From contig CM077594.1 of assembly GCA_039654915.1 (NCBI GenBank), forward strand, positions 70,178,393 to 70,242,392: a stretch of 64,000 bases of DNA, written 5' to 3'. Below the pieces are notes generated by a model that worked only from the letters and a program-made list of their open reading frames with translations, was not told the DNA's origin and did no database searches. The translations under genes were made by a program, and so were the position numbers. Positions 35,945-47,061 of this stretch are shown here, piece after piece. The DNA is from Aquilaria yunnanensis. Its lineage: Eukaryota; Streptophyta; Magnoliopsida; Malvales; Thymelaeaceae. Positions within the stretch are counted from its first letter, which is position 1; every line of letters starts with the position of its first letter.

Positions 35945-38411
35945 CTAGGGGACCTCGTCATCTTGAGCTACTCCATCACCAACCTCCTTTATCACAACCT
36001 TCGGTACGGGATGAGGAAAGGGAAGATGGAGATGTTCAATCTTTGACCATGCCCAGCGAGGCACTTCGGGGATGTCCAGGAGAGCCAGAAAGGAGAGCTC
36101 GAGGTTGGGGTCGGGGTACTTCGCCAAGACTTGGTGTTGAGCCAAACAAAAGCCGTCTTGCAACGCAACCTTGGTTTCTTGATCGGCCTTGTCTTTCTCG
36201 ATAGAAAATTCATCCAGCTCATTCTTCAACTCAACGACCTCCCTCTCCAGCTTCTTCATCTTCTTCTTCTTTTTCGTCTCCTTCTTGACTGCGTCGACCT
36301 CGGCTTGAAGTTCAGTGTTGTCTGTGAGGGCCTTCATCAGGAGAGTAGAGTCGTCCTCCTTCTTTTTCTGGTAGACCTCGTTAGCCAAAGATAGTGCGAT
36401 AACCTTCGTGCCGAGGTTAGACACCTTCTGGGAAAATTCATAAGAGAGCTCCTCTTGACTCTTCAAGAACTCCTCCCGAACTTTGGCCACCTTGTCCTTG
36501 GCTATCTTGTTGAACTCGCCATACTTAAGGACCGAGGTGGCACTCTTGTTAAGGACTCCTTGGTCCAAGATCGGATTGAAGACTGTTTCACTGCCCAAGC
36601 TCTAAAATATCCACTATACGCCAAGAGCTGCAAAAAAAGAGACTCCTAATAAGGGTCAAAAGCGCACAAAAGCTTTGAAAAATCTTCTAAGTCCCGAGAA
36701 GCTCAAAACTTACCTGGGTAGCATGTTCAGACATCCTCGCAGCAAGGACCTCCTCATTTGGGCACTCCTCAGCAAAAGACTTGAAGGTGGCATTGGTGAG
36801 GACGCCCTTCGCCATCTGAGGAGCCATTCTCTGGCTGTCCTCGGAGAACAAGTTCATGTCCTCTGTTAAAGACCAGAAAGGCTCCCTCGGCACCTTGTCC
36901 TTCAGGATGTAGGAGTCCCGAAGGGCCCGCTTCTGAGTGTGCTCCACCATCCATGTAGCGGCACCAGTTCCTCTGCAAAATCACGCCAAAGTTCCATCAG
37001 CACATTATCCTTTAGCCATTCATCTATAAGATCTAAAATGCTAAAAATTCCTGAATTCATAGAAAGATGGCTAAGGGGCAAACCTCACGGAACCTCGGTG
37101 ACATCCTCCTCGGAGTCATCGACCTCCTCTACATCAGTAGGGATCTGCTTGCCCTTCCTCCTTCGGCGCACTTCAAGCTCTTCGGTGAAAGGGCCTCCTA
37201 ATGAAGTTCCCAGGATATCCCCTGAGGTCACGGGGCTCCGAGGAGTTTGGTTGACGGTTAGCTCCGAGGGTGGGTCGGTGCGAATCGAGGACTGGTCCGC
37301 ACCTCGATGTCGCCTTCTAGAGGGGGAGAAAGAGAGTCTTTCTTTGACTTCTTCACCAAAGATGGCCCTCCTCCCGATGTCTTCCTACTCTTCGGGGCAG
37401 CCTTCTTTTTTTGCTACTACCCCTTCTCAGCTTGACCAAGGAAGAGGGACCTGTAAAATTTAGCGAACTGATCGCCCATCTCTGAAAAAGGAAAGACATC
37501 AATGTAAGTCCAGAGGAGTACATATAACAAAATCTGGAAGATGACTTACTCTCAACAAGGCCTTCATAGGTGAGCTCGCCTCGAAGGAGCACCACTAGCC
37601 ATGCCTTTTTCCCATCAAAGGCAGGCTTTGGCATATCAAGGTCAGTCTTGTGCTCCTTGATTACCCCCAACTCCCGAAGGACCTCTTCAATCTTAAGATT
37701 CCACTTGATGGGAAAAGGGTACAAGGAGATTAAAGGGACCTTGGTGTCCCAGTCCGCGACAGCACGGATGCGGTTGTTGAACTCCTGAAAATTTTCTTCC
37801 AACTTAGGAGTTAGTAGCTTCCTAGGGTCGACGACATCTGTCTCTAGCGTCCCCTAAGCCCAGCTGGTCAGTATATATGACCACGCCTCATCCACCTTCC
37901 GGAACAAGAATTTCTTCTACCACCCTCGCTAGCTATCCTTGGCCCCAAAGGTGAAAATATAATTTTTGCTCCTAGATCCCCAAGGTAGCAAAAAATAGAA
38001 GTCACCTTTCAAAATCAAAAAAAGCTTGTAGTACTGCATGAAGATGATGAAGTAGGGCTCTATCTTGAAAACCCCACACATGCAAAGAAAAGCATTGAAA
38101 TAGGAGTAAGAGTTGGGAAGAAGCTGATTCACGACTATGCCATGAAATTGGCAAAAGTCGTAAATCATCTTCGGCAAAGGAAACCAAAGTTCAGCCTTCA
38201 GTTGGGCCCGAAAGACGGTAACCTCGCCTGAGTTATTCATATAACTAAACAGGCCAGGCCTAGGTAGCCTGGTAATTGCATAAGAAGGAAGAAAGAATTT
38301 AGTTGTCCACTTCACTAATTTCTCTGAAGCGGTACAACTCGGATGAGAATTAAGAGGAAGCCAGTTCACATGGACAGTTTGGACAGACATGAGCGGAATG
38401 GGGGAAGCCAT
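35945..38411 (-). pseudogene. Tat-E antisense gene (Transposase_28-like), four exons
   Basis: Best preserved copy of the extra gene. Exon 1 38411-37550: ATG at 38411, FFLPSYAITRLPRPGLFSYM, the Transposase_28-like stretch AELWFPLPKMIYDFCQFHG and PNSYSYFNAFLCMCGVFKI, stops near 37929-37918, then DVVDPRKLLTPKL and RELGVIKEHKTDLDM. Intron 1 37482-37549 (68 bp). Exon 2 to 37084: basic and proline-rich. Possible intron 2 37033-37083 (51 bp, GT...TTTTAG). Exon 3 to 36714: LTEDMNLFSEDSQRMAPQM, NEEVLAARMSEHATQ. Intron 3 36628-36713 (86 bp). Exon 4 to TAG at 35945: about 215 residues, lysine-rich coiled coil (KKETKKKKKMKKLEREVVEL). It may bind nucleic acid or other element proteins; that is only inference. 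Confidence 0.85.
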
Positions 38412-38720
38412 TTGGAAGGAGGAAACATAACCTCGGAAAGGTGAAAAGAAAAGAAGGAAATAATGCCGAAGAATGACTTCAGAAGAAGGAGATGCCTTCG
38501 GAATAGTAGAAAAAATAGAAACACAAGAAATCGAGGGACTTCAGAAAGAAGAACCCACCAAAGCTCTTGCCGAAGTCGGGACTTAAGAACGCCGTCACAA
38601 AAACTCGCTGGAATTCGCTCCGCCACTTGCACTGCTGCAGAAAAAGGAGAAATGCTTGAGAGCAAACGAGAGCAAAACAGAAGCAAAAGAAAGCAAGTGG
38701 GAACTCTGAGGAGTGGAAGG

Positions 38721-38730
38721 TTTATATAGG
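38721..38730 (-). promoter_or_regulatory. TATA box of the Tat-E antisense gene
   Basis: CCTATATAAA on the minus strand, 310 bases before the ATG at 38411. Immediately upstream on the minus strand lies GGGTAATTATGGCGATGATT, the block shared with Tat-A and Tat-G. Confidence 0.78.
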
Positions 38731-38799
38731 CCGAATGGGGTAGGTGAATCATCGCCATAATTACCCATCGAAGGTGAAGAGACGCGGTTGATGTACCCG

Positions 38800-39177
38800 A
38801 TGCAACTGTCCCCGAATTTGCACGTGACACATGTCGCCCAACATAGGAAATGAGGGCACGCTTCTTGAGAGCATGAAGGCCTAGGTAAGCCTATCCGAAG
38901 TGACGCGGCTACCTGATCACGAGACATGAAATTTCACTGACCTGCAGTAGAAAAGCAAAAGGGGAATACACACTTCGAAAATACCAAGGGCCTAGCCAAG
39001 AAATGAGGGGTGGCACTTATAAACTACCTCGGCTGAGAAAACACATCCTCAGAGAATGAAGTATCCCTTGCCTAAGAAGGCGAATAAGCTACATTTATGG
39101 CAACTGCTAGCTTCCACAACAAGCTCCATGAAATGCTCTCGAAGACTCTACTCACCAAAGTTACAACTTCGGCTTTC
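38800..39177. other. Tat-E spacer before the polypurine tract
   Basis: No convincing reading frame. It aligns loosely with the equivalent spacer of Tat-A (for example the ACGAGAC... segment near 38920 and 23845). It ends in the polypurine tract at 39178-39190. Confidence 0.5.
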
Positions 39178-39190
39178 CGAGGGGGGCATG

Positions 39191-40006
39191 TAATAGCCAA
39201 ATGGCTTACACTTAGATAGCCTCTAGGGATGACTGACAAGTACCACCCTCGGAGGAACATTTGACCTACCTCAGAAAATGAAAGCTTACCACCCTCGGCT
39301 GATGACACTACCACCCTCGAAAGGACATACTGCGCCATCCTCGGTCAAGTGATTTGGTGACCTCGGGAAACCATCTCCCCATCCTCGGCAAAATATACCA
39401 TTTGCCAAAGGTGCTCCACCCTACCGAGAAGCCTCCTTCTACGACCCTTGAGGGCAAAAACCGAAACAACGGAGACCCGTCTGCCGAAGAGGCATTGCCC
39501 CCGAACAGGGCCCATCATCGAATGACTTCTCACCCAGATGAGACAAACACAGTTAGGAGCCTCTGACACAAAAACCTCGCACACGCCCCTGATACACAGG
39601 CCTCACACGGCTCTGACTTTTGGCCAGAACAGCCTATGGCCAGCTGGAGATCCCCATCACCGAAGGAACGAACCGCATCTGGCCGAACACGTGTCATGAT
39701 CTAAACGGGTTGTGTCAAACGGACTTCCCCAAAGCCCTCCTATAAATACTTGGGGAACGACCTTGGTAAGGACACAAGCTGAACCCCTAAGAGAATTCTG
39801 CTCCTTACTTTCTTCCATACTTGCCAAATACTAACTTGGGCATCGGAGGCTTCTTCCTCGGAAACAGACTCCAGGGACCTCCTAACCCCTGTTCTTTTGA
39901 GCGTTTTAGGCAATCTTACGCTGGAAGTCTCCTCTACTAGCATCTCCACACCGAAAGTCCCTCTCAGGCCCACCATGTCACACAACGAAGATACCGCCGG
40001 GCATCA
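39191..40006 (+). repeat. 3' LTR of Tat-E
   Basis: 816 bp from TAATAGCC (TG mutated to TA) to GGGCATCA. U3 contains at least six ACCACCCTCGG/CCATCCTCGG motifs between 39240 and 39400. TATA box CCTATAAATACTT at 39740-39752. The gag-type ATG (CACCATGTC) is at 39975, 32 nt before the end. Followed by GTTAC and then Cop-F sequence. Confidence 0.93.
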
Positions 40007-40039
40007 GTTACCTTACAAATAATTGATGTTTGTGTTTGC

Positions 40040-40800
40040 TTGATCTTTTCAGTCACCTTTTATGTTAACAACAACTTGGCTACTATTGAGTTGTTGACTG
40101 ACTCCAACTTCAAAAAGTGGAAGCAAGATGTGGAATTTGCTCTCGAGATAGCGGATGTGAATCTAGCCATGATCACTAATAAGCTTGCAGATCTTACTAC
40201 CATGAGTAGTGATATAGAGAAGAAGGCTTATGCAGTTTGGGAGAAATAAAACCACATGTGCTATCTCTCAATAAAGAGGTCCATTCCTGAATGCCTACTT
40301 AGTGGTCTTTCTGAAACTAATATAGCCAAGGATTTCCTTGATGTTGTGTCCTAGATTTATAAGGTGTCCTCTAATGCTAAGATAGGTACCCTCCTAAAGG
40401 AGCTTTACCTTATAAAGTATGACGGAGTAAGTGATGTTAAGGAGTACATCGTTAAGATGGTCCACATTTAGAGTAGACTCGAGACGCTCAGCATTATCAT
40501 CCCTAATCCATGTATTGTGCATCAAGTGCTGAACAACTTTCCTGTGGAGTATGGGCATCTTGTCACTACTTATAACTCTTAGGATGAGGCTTGGGTGGTC
40601 AATGACCTGATTACTAGGTCGGTTGCTAAATAAGAAAAGCTTAAGAGTGACAAATCCCAAAGTGCCTTGTTTGTATCAAGTAAACACAACAAGAAGAAGG
40701 GTAAGAAGCCTAATTCTAATGCTCCTAAGAATGTTCAGACTTAGCCCAATGGCCAAGCTGGAAGAGTAAGTGGTCCAAAAGTAGTGATTGACAATAAACA
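40040..40800 (+). pseudogene. Cop-F gag
   Basis: One frame with six or more TAG/TAA stops. TDSNFKKWKQDVEFALEIAD is the typical copia gag N-terminal segment (UBN2/gag-polypeptide type), followed by AYAVWEK, LLKELYLIKYDGVSDVKEYI and VLNNFPVEYGHLVTTYN. The zinc knuckle near 40800-40840 is degenerate (KKCFFYRKN, second Cys lost). The first codons lie left of Tat-E outside the window. Confidence 0.85.
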
Positions 40801-41254
40801 AAAGAAATGTTTCTTCTACAGGAAAAACGTCATTTTAAAAATGATAATCCTAAACTTAAAGCTTGGTTGGCTAAGAATGAGCATAAAGGTAATGACTCGT
40901 TGGCTCTTGTTTTACATGAATCCAATTTGTCTATGGCCTCATCCAATTCCTGGTGGCTAGATAGTGAAGCAACTACTCATGTTGCTTTTACTTTACTAGG
41001 GTTCATAAGCAAAAGGAAACCAAATGAAGATGAGTCAAAGCTGATTGTTGGCAGTAATGAACAGGTAGACATTGAGTTTATAGAAGTTGTATGTCTAAAT
41101 TTTGATACTAGACTTAGACTCATTTTGAATAACACATTCTACGTATTGTCTTTTAGACAGAATTTGGTCTTAGTTTCCATGCTGGAAAAGGATGACTATG
41201 CTTTTGAGATTAAGGATGGTTTTATTAAACTACTTTTTAACTCAAAACATGTTG
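40801..41254 (+). pseudogene. Cop-F protease region
   Basis: Begins after a frameshift. SSNSWWLDSEATTHV near 40940-40985 is the copia protease active site, with Gly of DSGA replaced by Glu. KLIVGSNEQVDIEFIEVVCL and LNNTFYVLSFRQNLVLVSML are the following conserved segments. Cut by a Tat solo LTR at 41255. Confidence 0.82.
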
Positions 41255-41990
41255 TGATGCCCGACGGCATCCTTGTTGTATGGCATGTTGGTCTGAAAGG
41301 AGGACTTCCAATGAGAAGATATCTGTAAGACTTTGAAGAACGTGGGTTAGAAGCTCCCCGGAATGTGTTTAAGGGGGAGGAGCCTTCGATGCCGAAGTTA
41401 GTCTACAGGACAAAAGTTGTTTAAAAGAAAAGAGTATAAAGGAGAGAGTCTCATCATCCTTACCAACAAACCTCTTAAGTATTTATAGGAGGGTGTAGGG
41501 AGGAGGCCATTTTACACAGCCTATCCAGATCATAACACGTGTTTGGTTAGATCAAGTCCGTACCTTTGGAGGCAGGTATCTCTAGGTGGCCGTAGGCCAT
41601 TCTGGCCAGAGGGTCGGGGCGTGTGTGAGGCCTCTTTGTCAAAGGCTCCTTAACCATTTTTATCGTCCCTCTTTGAGACCCCTTCAGGTGGAGATTTATC
41701 CCTGAAGGCTACTAGGAAAGGCCCTTTAGATGGGCGTACCATCTATAGGAGTTATTTCCCTTTGCCGAGGGTGGTGGGTGCAGATTTTTTAGGTTGGTAA
41801 TTACACCTCCGAGGGTGGTAGAAAGTCTTCTTCTAGAGCCGGGCATGTTAGGCTTCTAAGGTTGGTAGTGCACTAATCCAAGGGTGGCAAATAGCTTTTT
41901 TCCCAAAGTTGGATATGTGTATTGTCGAGGGTGGTGGAGAAATTCCATCGAGAAAGAAGGTTTTTGTGGGCGATAGCTCTTCAGCTATGA
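41255..41990 (-). mobile_element. Tat solo LTR in Cop-F
   Basis: Perfect target duplication TGTTG (41250-41254 and 41991-41995). Plus-strand ends TGATGCCC and GCTATGA are the reverse complement of the Tat LTR ends. The gag-type ATG is at 41286-41284 on the minus strand, 32 nt from the end. Many GAGGGTGGT motifs between 41765 and 41940. The terminal hairpin is ATAGCT/AGCTAT, with a base pair changed on both sides relative to other Tat LTRs. Confidence 0.93.
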
Positions 41991-41995
41991 TGTTG

Positions 41996-42720
41996 GTAGT
42001 TGTTCTTTGTCTTCTGGCCTATATAGACTGTGTTTTACTCCAAATGATATCTATGCTACCTCATATAATGTTGAGAAAATTATTGCTAAAAGGCTTCTTA
42101 TAAAGGAAAAATCCATCATGTTGTGGCCTAAAAAGCTTGGCCACATTTCCAGGGAAAGAGGAGAAAGGTTGATAAAGGAAAACAACATACCTACTCTTGA
42201 CTTTAGTGACCTAGAGACATGTGTTGATTGTTGTAGAGGCAAGTTGACCAAAATTAAGAAAAAAGGAGCTACATGTTGCTCAGATCTCATTGAAGTGATT
42301 CACACTGATATAAGTAAACTATACTTACATACAGTTTGTAACTCCTAATATTTCATCGCTTTTATTGATGACTATATCCATTATGGTTACTTGTACTTGA
42401 ATGAGGAAAAATCTAAAGCTCTTGACAAGTTCAAGATCTTTAAGATTGAAGTCAAGAAATAATTGGGAAAAGTTATCAAGATTGTGAGATCTGATGGAGG
42501 AGGTGAGTACTATGGCGAACATGGGGACAGTGGGCAAATTATGGCTCCATTTTCCATATACATAGAAAGTTGTGTAATAGTGGCTCAGTTTATTATGCTA
42601 GATAGTCCTAAGCAAAATGGTGTTGCTAAGGGATGGAATTGCATCTTAAAGGACATGATGAGGAGCATAGAAGGTAGGACAAATTTGCCGGATTTTCTTT
42701 AGGGTGAGCCTATCAAGATG
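41996..42720 (+). pseudogene. Cop-F integrase
   Basis: GAG-pre-integrase MLWPKKLGHISRERGERLIK with the His pair partly kept, then CVDCCRGKLT, IEVIHTDISKLY (first Asp), IVRSDGGGEYYGEHG (second Asp), and SPKQNGVAKGWN, where the catalytic Glu of NGVAERxN is lost. A stop near 42460 and one near 42700 break it. Confidence 0.83.
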
Positions 42721-43375
42721 GCTTTCTTTATCATCAATCGAGTACCTAGTAAGTTGGTGCAAAAGATGCCATTTGAGTTATGGATGGTTAGGAAACCTAG
42801 TTTGAACCACTTTTAAGTTTAGGGCTATCCTACTGAAGTGTGATTTTATGATCCCATGCAAAATGAATTGTAACCTCATTCTACTTGTTTTTATTTTGTC
42901 GGTTGCCTTGAACAATCTAAAGGATATGGATTCTACCATAGAGATGGAGGTTCTAGAATTGTTCAATCAGAACCAGCTAAATTTCTGGAGTACGATGTGG
43001 CCAATGAAAATGATCACTCTCAGACCATAGACAAGGATGTACAGGTTAGCCGTATTTGTGTTCCTCTACCTATACAACAAAAGACCATGGATCCCTTACC
43101 TATGTTTACTCTAATGGAGCAAGAACCTTTGCAACCACTGGTTGAAGAGCTTCCTATCAGATAGGATGTAGTAGCAGAGGTTCCACTTAAATGGCCTACT
43201 AAGGAGAGGCGTTTTACTATATCTTCTAATTATATAGTTTATCTTAGATAGAGTGATTATGACATTGATTGTGTAATCGATCCAATGACCTTCAAGGAGG
43301 TTGTATCTAGTCCTTAAAATGATCTATGATGGAACATAATAAAGGATGAGATGCAATCCATGAGACACAAGTCAA
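42721..43375 (+). pseudogene. Cop-F integrase C-terminus and linker to RT
   Basis: Decayed but readable: AFFIINRVPSKLVQKMPFEL is the normal copia integrase C-terminal segment. The linker contains PLKWPTKERRFTISSNYIVY and a copia-type YDIDCVIDPMTFKE before RT, with several stops and frameshifts. Confidence 0.7.
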
Positions 43376-44309
43376 GTGTTTGAGCTTGTTAAGCTACCTG
43401 AGGGCTATAAACCCATTGGTAACAAATGGGTGTTTAAGACTAAAAGGGATCATAATGGAAAGATTGAGAGGTTTAAAGCTAGACTAGTTACCAAAGGATA
43501 CACTCAGAAAGAAGCAATTGACTATGTTGATTTGTTTTCTCCTGTATCTTTTAAAGACTTTTTTCAAATCATTATGGCACTTGTAGATCATTATGATTTA
43601 GAGCTACACTAGATGGATGTTAAAATCACCTTTCTAAATGGGAGCCTGAAAGAAAAAGTCTACATGGAACAGCTTAACGATTTTAAAGTAGCTGGTAAAG
43701 ATCATATAGTATGTAGACTGTTAAAGTCTATATATGGTCCAAAGCAAGCTTCTCATCTGTGGTACTTAAATTTTGATGAGGTAATCACCTCATTTAGTCT
43801 TGTGAAAATCAAGTCGATAGATGCATATATCATAAGGTTAGTAGGAGCAAAATTATCTTTCTGGTCCTTTAGGTGCGTGATATTTTGCTCGCAACTAATG
43901 ACCAAGGCATGCTGCATGAGGTTAATCATTTTTTATCTAGGCAATTTGATATGAAGGATCTTGGTAAAACATCTTTTGTTCTTTGAATTAAAATCCATAA
44001 AGATAAATATTAGAAATTGTTGCATCTCCCTCAAAAATCATACATTGAACACATATTAAAGTGATTCAATATGCAAGACTATAAACCTTGGAACGTGCAA
44101 ATTGCTAAGTATGAAAACTGAAGCTTGGTACAATGTCCTAGGAATGATTATAAGAGAGAATCCATGTAAGATGTTTCATATGCTAGTATTGTTGGGAGCC
44201 TATTGTATGCTCATTTTTGAACTAGATCAGACATCACATTTGCAGTAGATCTCCTAGGAAGATACATATCAAATCTTGGGCACAACCATTGGGTTGCTGC
44301 AAAGAAACC
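43376..44309 (+). pseudogene. Cop-F reverse transcriptase
   Basis: [60 protein letters not shown] and SIYGPKQASHLWY are copia RT motifs. The catalytic block near 43870-43890 reads VRDILL where YVDDILL is expected, so it is dead. Then frameshifts and stops; the connection segment ends at 44309, where Tat-G is inserted (duplication AAACC). Confidence 0.87.
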
Positions 44310-44934
44310 AGATGCCCGGTGGCATCCTCGTTGTATGACATGTTGGCCTGGAGGAGAGACTTTTGGTATGAAGGTGCCAGAAACACTCAGAAGAACAAGG
44401 GTTAGGAGCTCCCCAGAAAGTGTTTCTGGGAGAGGAGCCTCTGACGCCCAAGTCAGTATTTGTGAGAGTAGTAGTAGTAAGAAATAGAGAGTAGGTAAAT
44501 AGTGAGAGTTCTATGTCCTGAGCTTACTAAGGTCCTTCCTAAGTATTTATAGGACAGTGGAGGGATGAGGCCATTTGACACAGCCTGTTCAGATCGTGAC
44601 ACGTGTTTGGTCAGATTTGACCCGTACCCTCGGAGATAGGTATCTCCAGCTGGCCGTCGGCCGTTCCAGCCAGAGGGCAGGGGCGTGTGCGAGGTATCTC
44701 TGTCAGAGGCTCCTTAACCATTTTTTTCGTATCTCCGTAAGACCCCTTTCAGGGCATGAGACCCCTTTGGGAAGAGGTTTTTCCCGAGGGCTATTGGGGA
44801 AGGCCCTTCGGCAGAGTGTGGCAGTTTCAGGATGCTGGATCAATTTTCCTGAGGTCGATAGGTTCGTAGATCCGAGGGTGGTGAAATATACCTTTTCCCG
44901 AAGTTGGTTTTGTTGCCTTGCCGAGGGTGGTATA

Positions 44935-47061
44935 TATTGGGTTTCAGGAGCCAAACAACACAGTGGAATTTAACCGAAACCCTCCAGGATCCAAGTGAAA
45001 CGAGGTAAACTAGGTGTTCAAAAATTTTCATACCTAATTTTTGGTTGAGATCTCTCACTCAACTGTAGAGTTGAATCACAAAACTTGAACGGTTGACGTG
45101 TTCAAGCTCTCTATGGTATCCACACGAGCCTATCGGGATCACCACGCTTCCATTGCGTCCCAGCAGATGCATTTCTCATGCGCTCGCAGTGCTAGCTTAC
45201 GTCCTCCAAAGAATTGCAAGAGAAGAGTGCGGCTGTCCCTTTGGCAAGGAGACCTGTGAATTTCTCTCTAGAAGTTGTATTTATAGTGAGACTCAACTTC
45301 CAGGCTTTAATTTCGGGTTTAATAATGGCTCAACTATTGGGCCCATTATTAATACCAAATTATTGTGAAACCAAAACCCAAATAATTAGCCCATGCACTC
45401 TAATGATCCAAATAGCTCTATGTGTACGACCCAATAGGCTCTTACCATGTTGGCAATGATCATAAATCACATTTACGATCATAAGCAATGAGCAGTGTCT
45501 AGCAACACATCATTGTTACCCAAGTGACAAGATTGTTGATGATTCGACTAAACCTTTATGATCATCACCGATATATGCCATTGTCCCTTTGTCCAAGATA
45601 TCAAGACTAAGCATGAGACATGGAATGTGTCACTCTCATATAGCCCAATCTTTGGTTTCTTGATTACCGAGTAGACCAACTTAAATTGATGACATTGATA
45701 TCGTATATCAACTCATCGGAGCATGGCCATGCATTTTCTAAGTCTCACTCTATCAAAGGGCCCGAAGATATCACTCCTGTTACATAGGAGGGACAAATCC
45801 CATCTTGATCATACAAATCCCTCCGCATGATATGTGACATACCCAATGACCTCCTTCAAGTTTACTCAGTTACGAGCAACAAAGGAAAGTATCAAAGTAT
45901 GTGACTCACATGTAGGGAACCTTGATGATCTTAGGTCGAAGGACTACATATACCATTATCACTATGAGAATCACTTATGACACTCATATAACGATCCAAG
46001 TAGTGTTCTCATGGTGGGTCGATCTAGTACACAAGTTCTCCAACTTGTACCCATATGTAGACTACGTATCTCATATTAGTCTTGATAGCCGAAGGGCTAT
46101 CGCCTCTATCTGACCCGAACTCGGAGCGTCAGGGAACGCGAGGACACTATTAGCCCCCCTGAGGTACTAAACAGATCACCTTCGGAGATGGAGAATCAGC
46201 TATTGCAAGCCGAAGAGGATCTCCCCGAAGGCGGAACCCTGAATCAGGGAACTCCCTGAACTACGGGCACATTTCCCGAAGGGGCACCGTCCGCGTCAGA
46301 GGGCGACCTCGTCCAGGGACTTCAGGAGTACGGTATGAGCATTTAAGGAGCCTCTTACATGCCACACACAGATGCTACATGTCACCTCACACGGTGATTT
46401 GACACGCCGACGCCGTCCAGGTCTTGTCACGACCTGTCTCGGTTCAAGACTCAAGGAGCCTGTCACCGGCTACTCGCCCCCTACGCCCAGAAACTCAGAG
46501 AACATCCGACCAAACACGTGTCGTCATCTGAACGGGCTGGGCTTCTCTATAAATACCAGGGAACAGACCCTGGCAAATGGTTCAACTCCTCCTCGTCGAG
46601 AAAATACAGGCAAGCCCACTAAGAACCCTAGTGCTTCCCCCTTACCTTCTCAGGAAACTGACTTGGGCGTCAGAGGCTCCTCCCCAGAAAAGCACCCCGC
46701 GGACCTCCTAACCCGCTTCTCTAAGCTTTTCAGGCACATTCCCCTGGGAAACCTCAACTCCAGACGCTCTTCCTCACAGGAAGTCCTGCCGGAAGTCACC
46801 ATGCCTTCCAGTGAAGATGTCTCTGGGCATCATCTCGACATATGATAGTCGTTATGTATTATTGCAACCCGCTCCACAATAATACTAGACTAGGGACGTT
46901 TGAGAATATCTTTATTCTAGGGTTACAATTATGTTTGTTAAGTTACGCAGAAACAAAAACAACAAACATAATTGCTGGATTACTGCCTTAATAAAATATC
47001 ATGACTTAATGTGAAAAAATACAATCATCTCATAATTGGCCTTTTGGGCACAACACTAACA
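44935..47061 (-). mobile_element. Copia solo LTR (Cop-C type) with a nested Tat solo LTR
   Basis: Perfect duplication GTATA (44930-44934 and 47062-47066). Plus-strand ends ATTGGGTTTCAGG and CACAACACTAACA. Without the nested Tat LTR it is about 1377 bp, close to the complete 1403-bp copy at 59791. It shares the AAATTATTGTG variant with the left arm at 1600-2775. Confidence 0.93.
46083..46832 (+). mobile_element. Tat solo LTR of the Tat-I type
   Basis: 750 bp, TGATAGCCGAAGG to GGGCATCA, nearly identical to the Tat-I LTR at 51920-52669. It sits in the copia solo LTR: host sequence ATTAGTCT before it and TCTCGACATATG after it. Only TCT is shared, so a 5-bp duplication is not clean. gag-type ATG at 46801. 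Terminal hairpin GATAGCC/GGCTATC. Confidence 0.9.

Larger units (their letters stand above)
1..40006 (+). mobile_element. Tat-E, Tat-lineage Ty3/gypsy retrotransposon with large nested insertions
   Basis: The parts that belong to this element are 1-457 (5' LTR), 27861-30671 and 33163-35541 (gag-pol), 35945-38411 (antisense gene) and 39191-40006 (3' LTR). The window starts about 11 bases inside the 5' LTR, as judged by alignment with 39202. Chr-B and everything inside it fills 457-27860, and an orphan LTR fills 30672-33157. The right end is followed by GTTAC at 40007-40011, the expected target duplication, whose partner lies left of the window. The element landed in copia element Cop-F. The 3' half of its 5' LTR, its primer site and its first gag codons are missing at the Chr-B junction, so a deletion followed the Chr-B insertion. 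Coding parts carry many stops and frameshifts. Confidence 0.85.

Noticed and set aside
37033..37083. Intron 2 as a firm call
   Set aside because: GT...AG and 51-bp length are shared by Tat-E and Tat-G, but 51 bp is short for a plant intron and Tat-A lacks the same acceptor; kept only as possible.
44575..44973. Open frame of 132 codons on the plus strand
   Set aside because: Shadow frame in the Tat-G 3' LTR; runs against the element's sense strand and crosses the solo LTR boundary.
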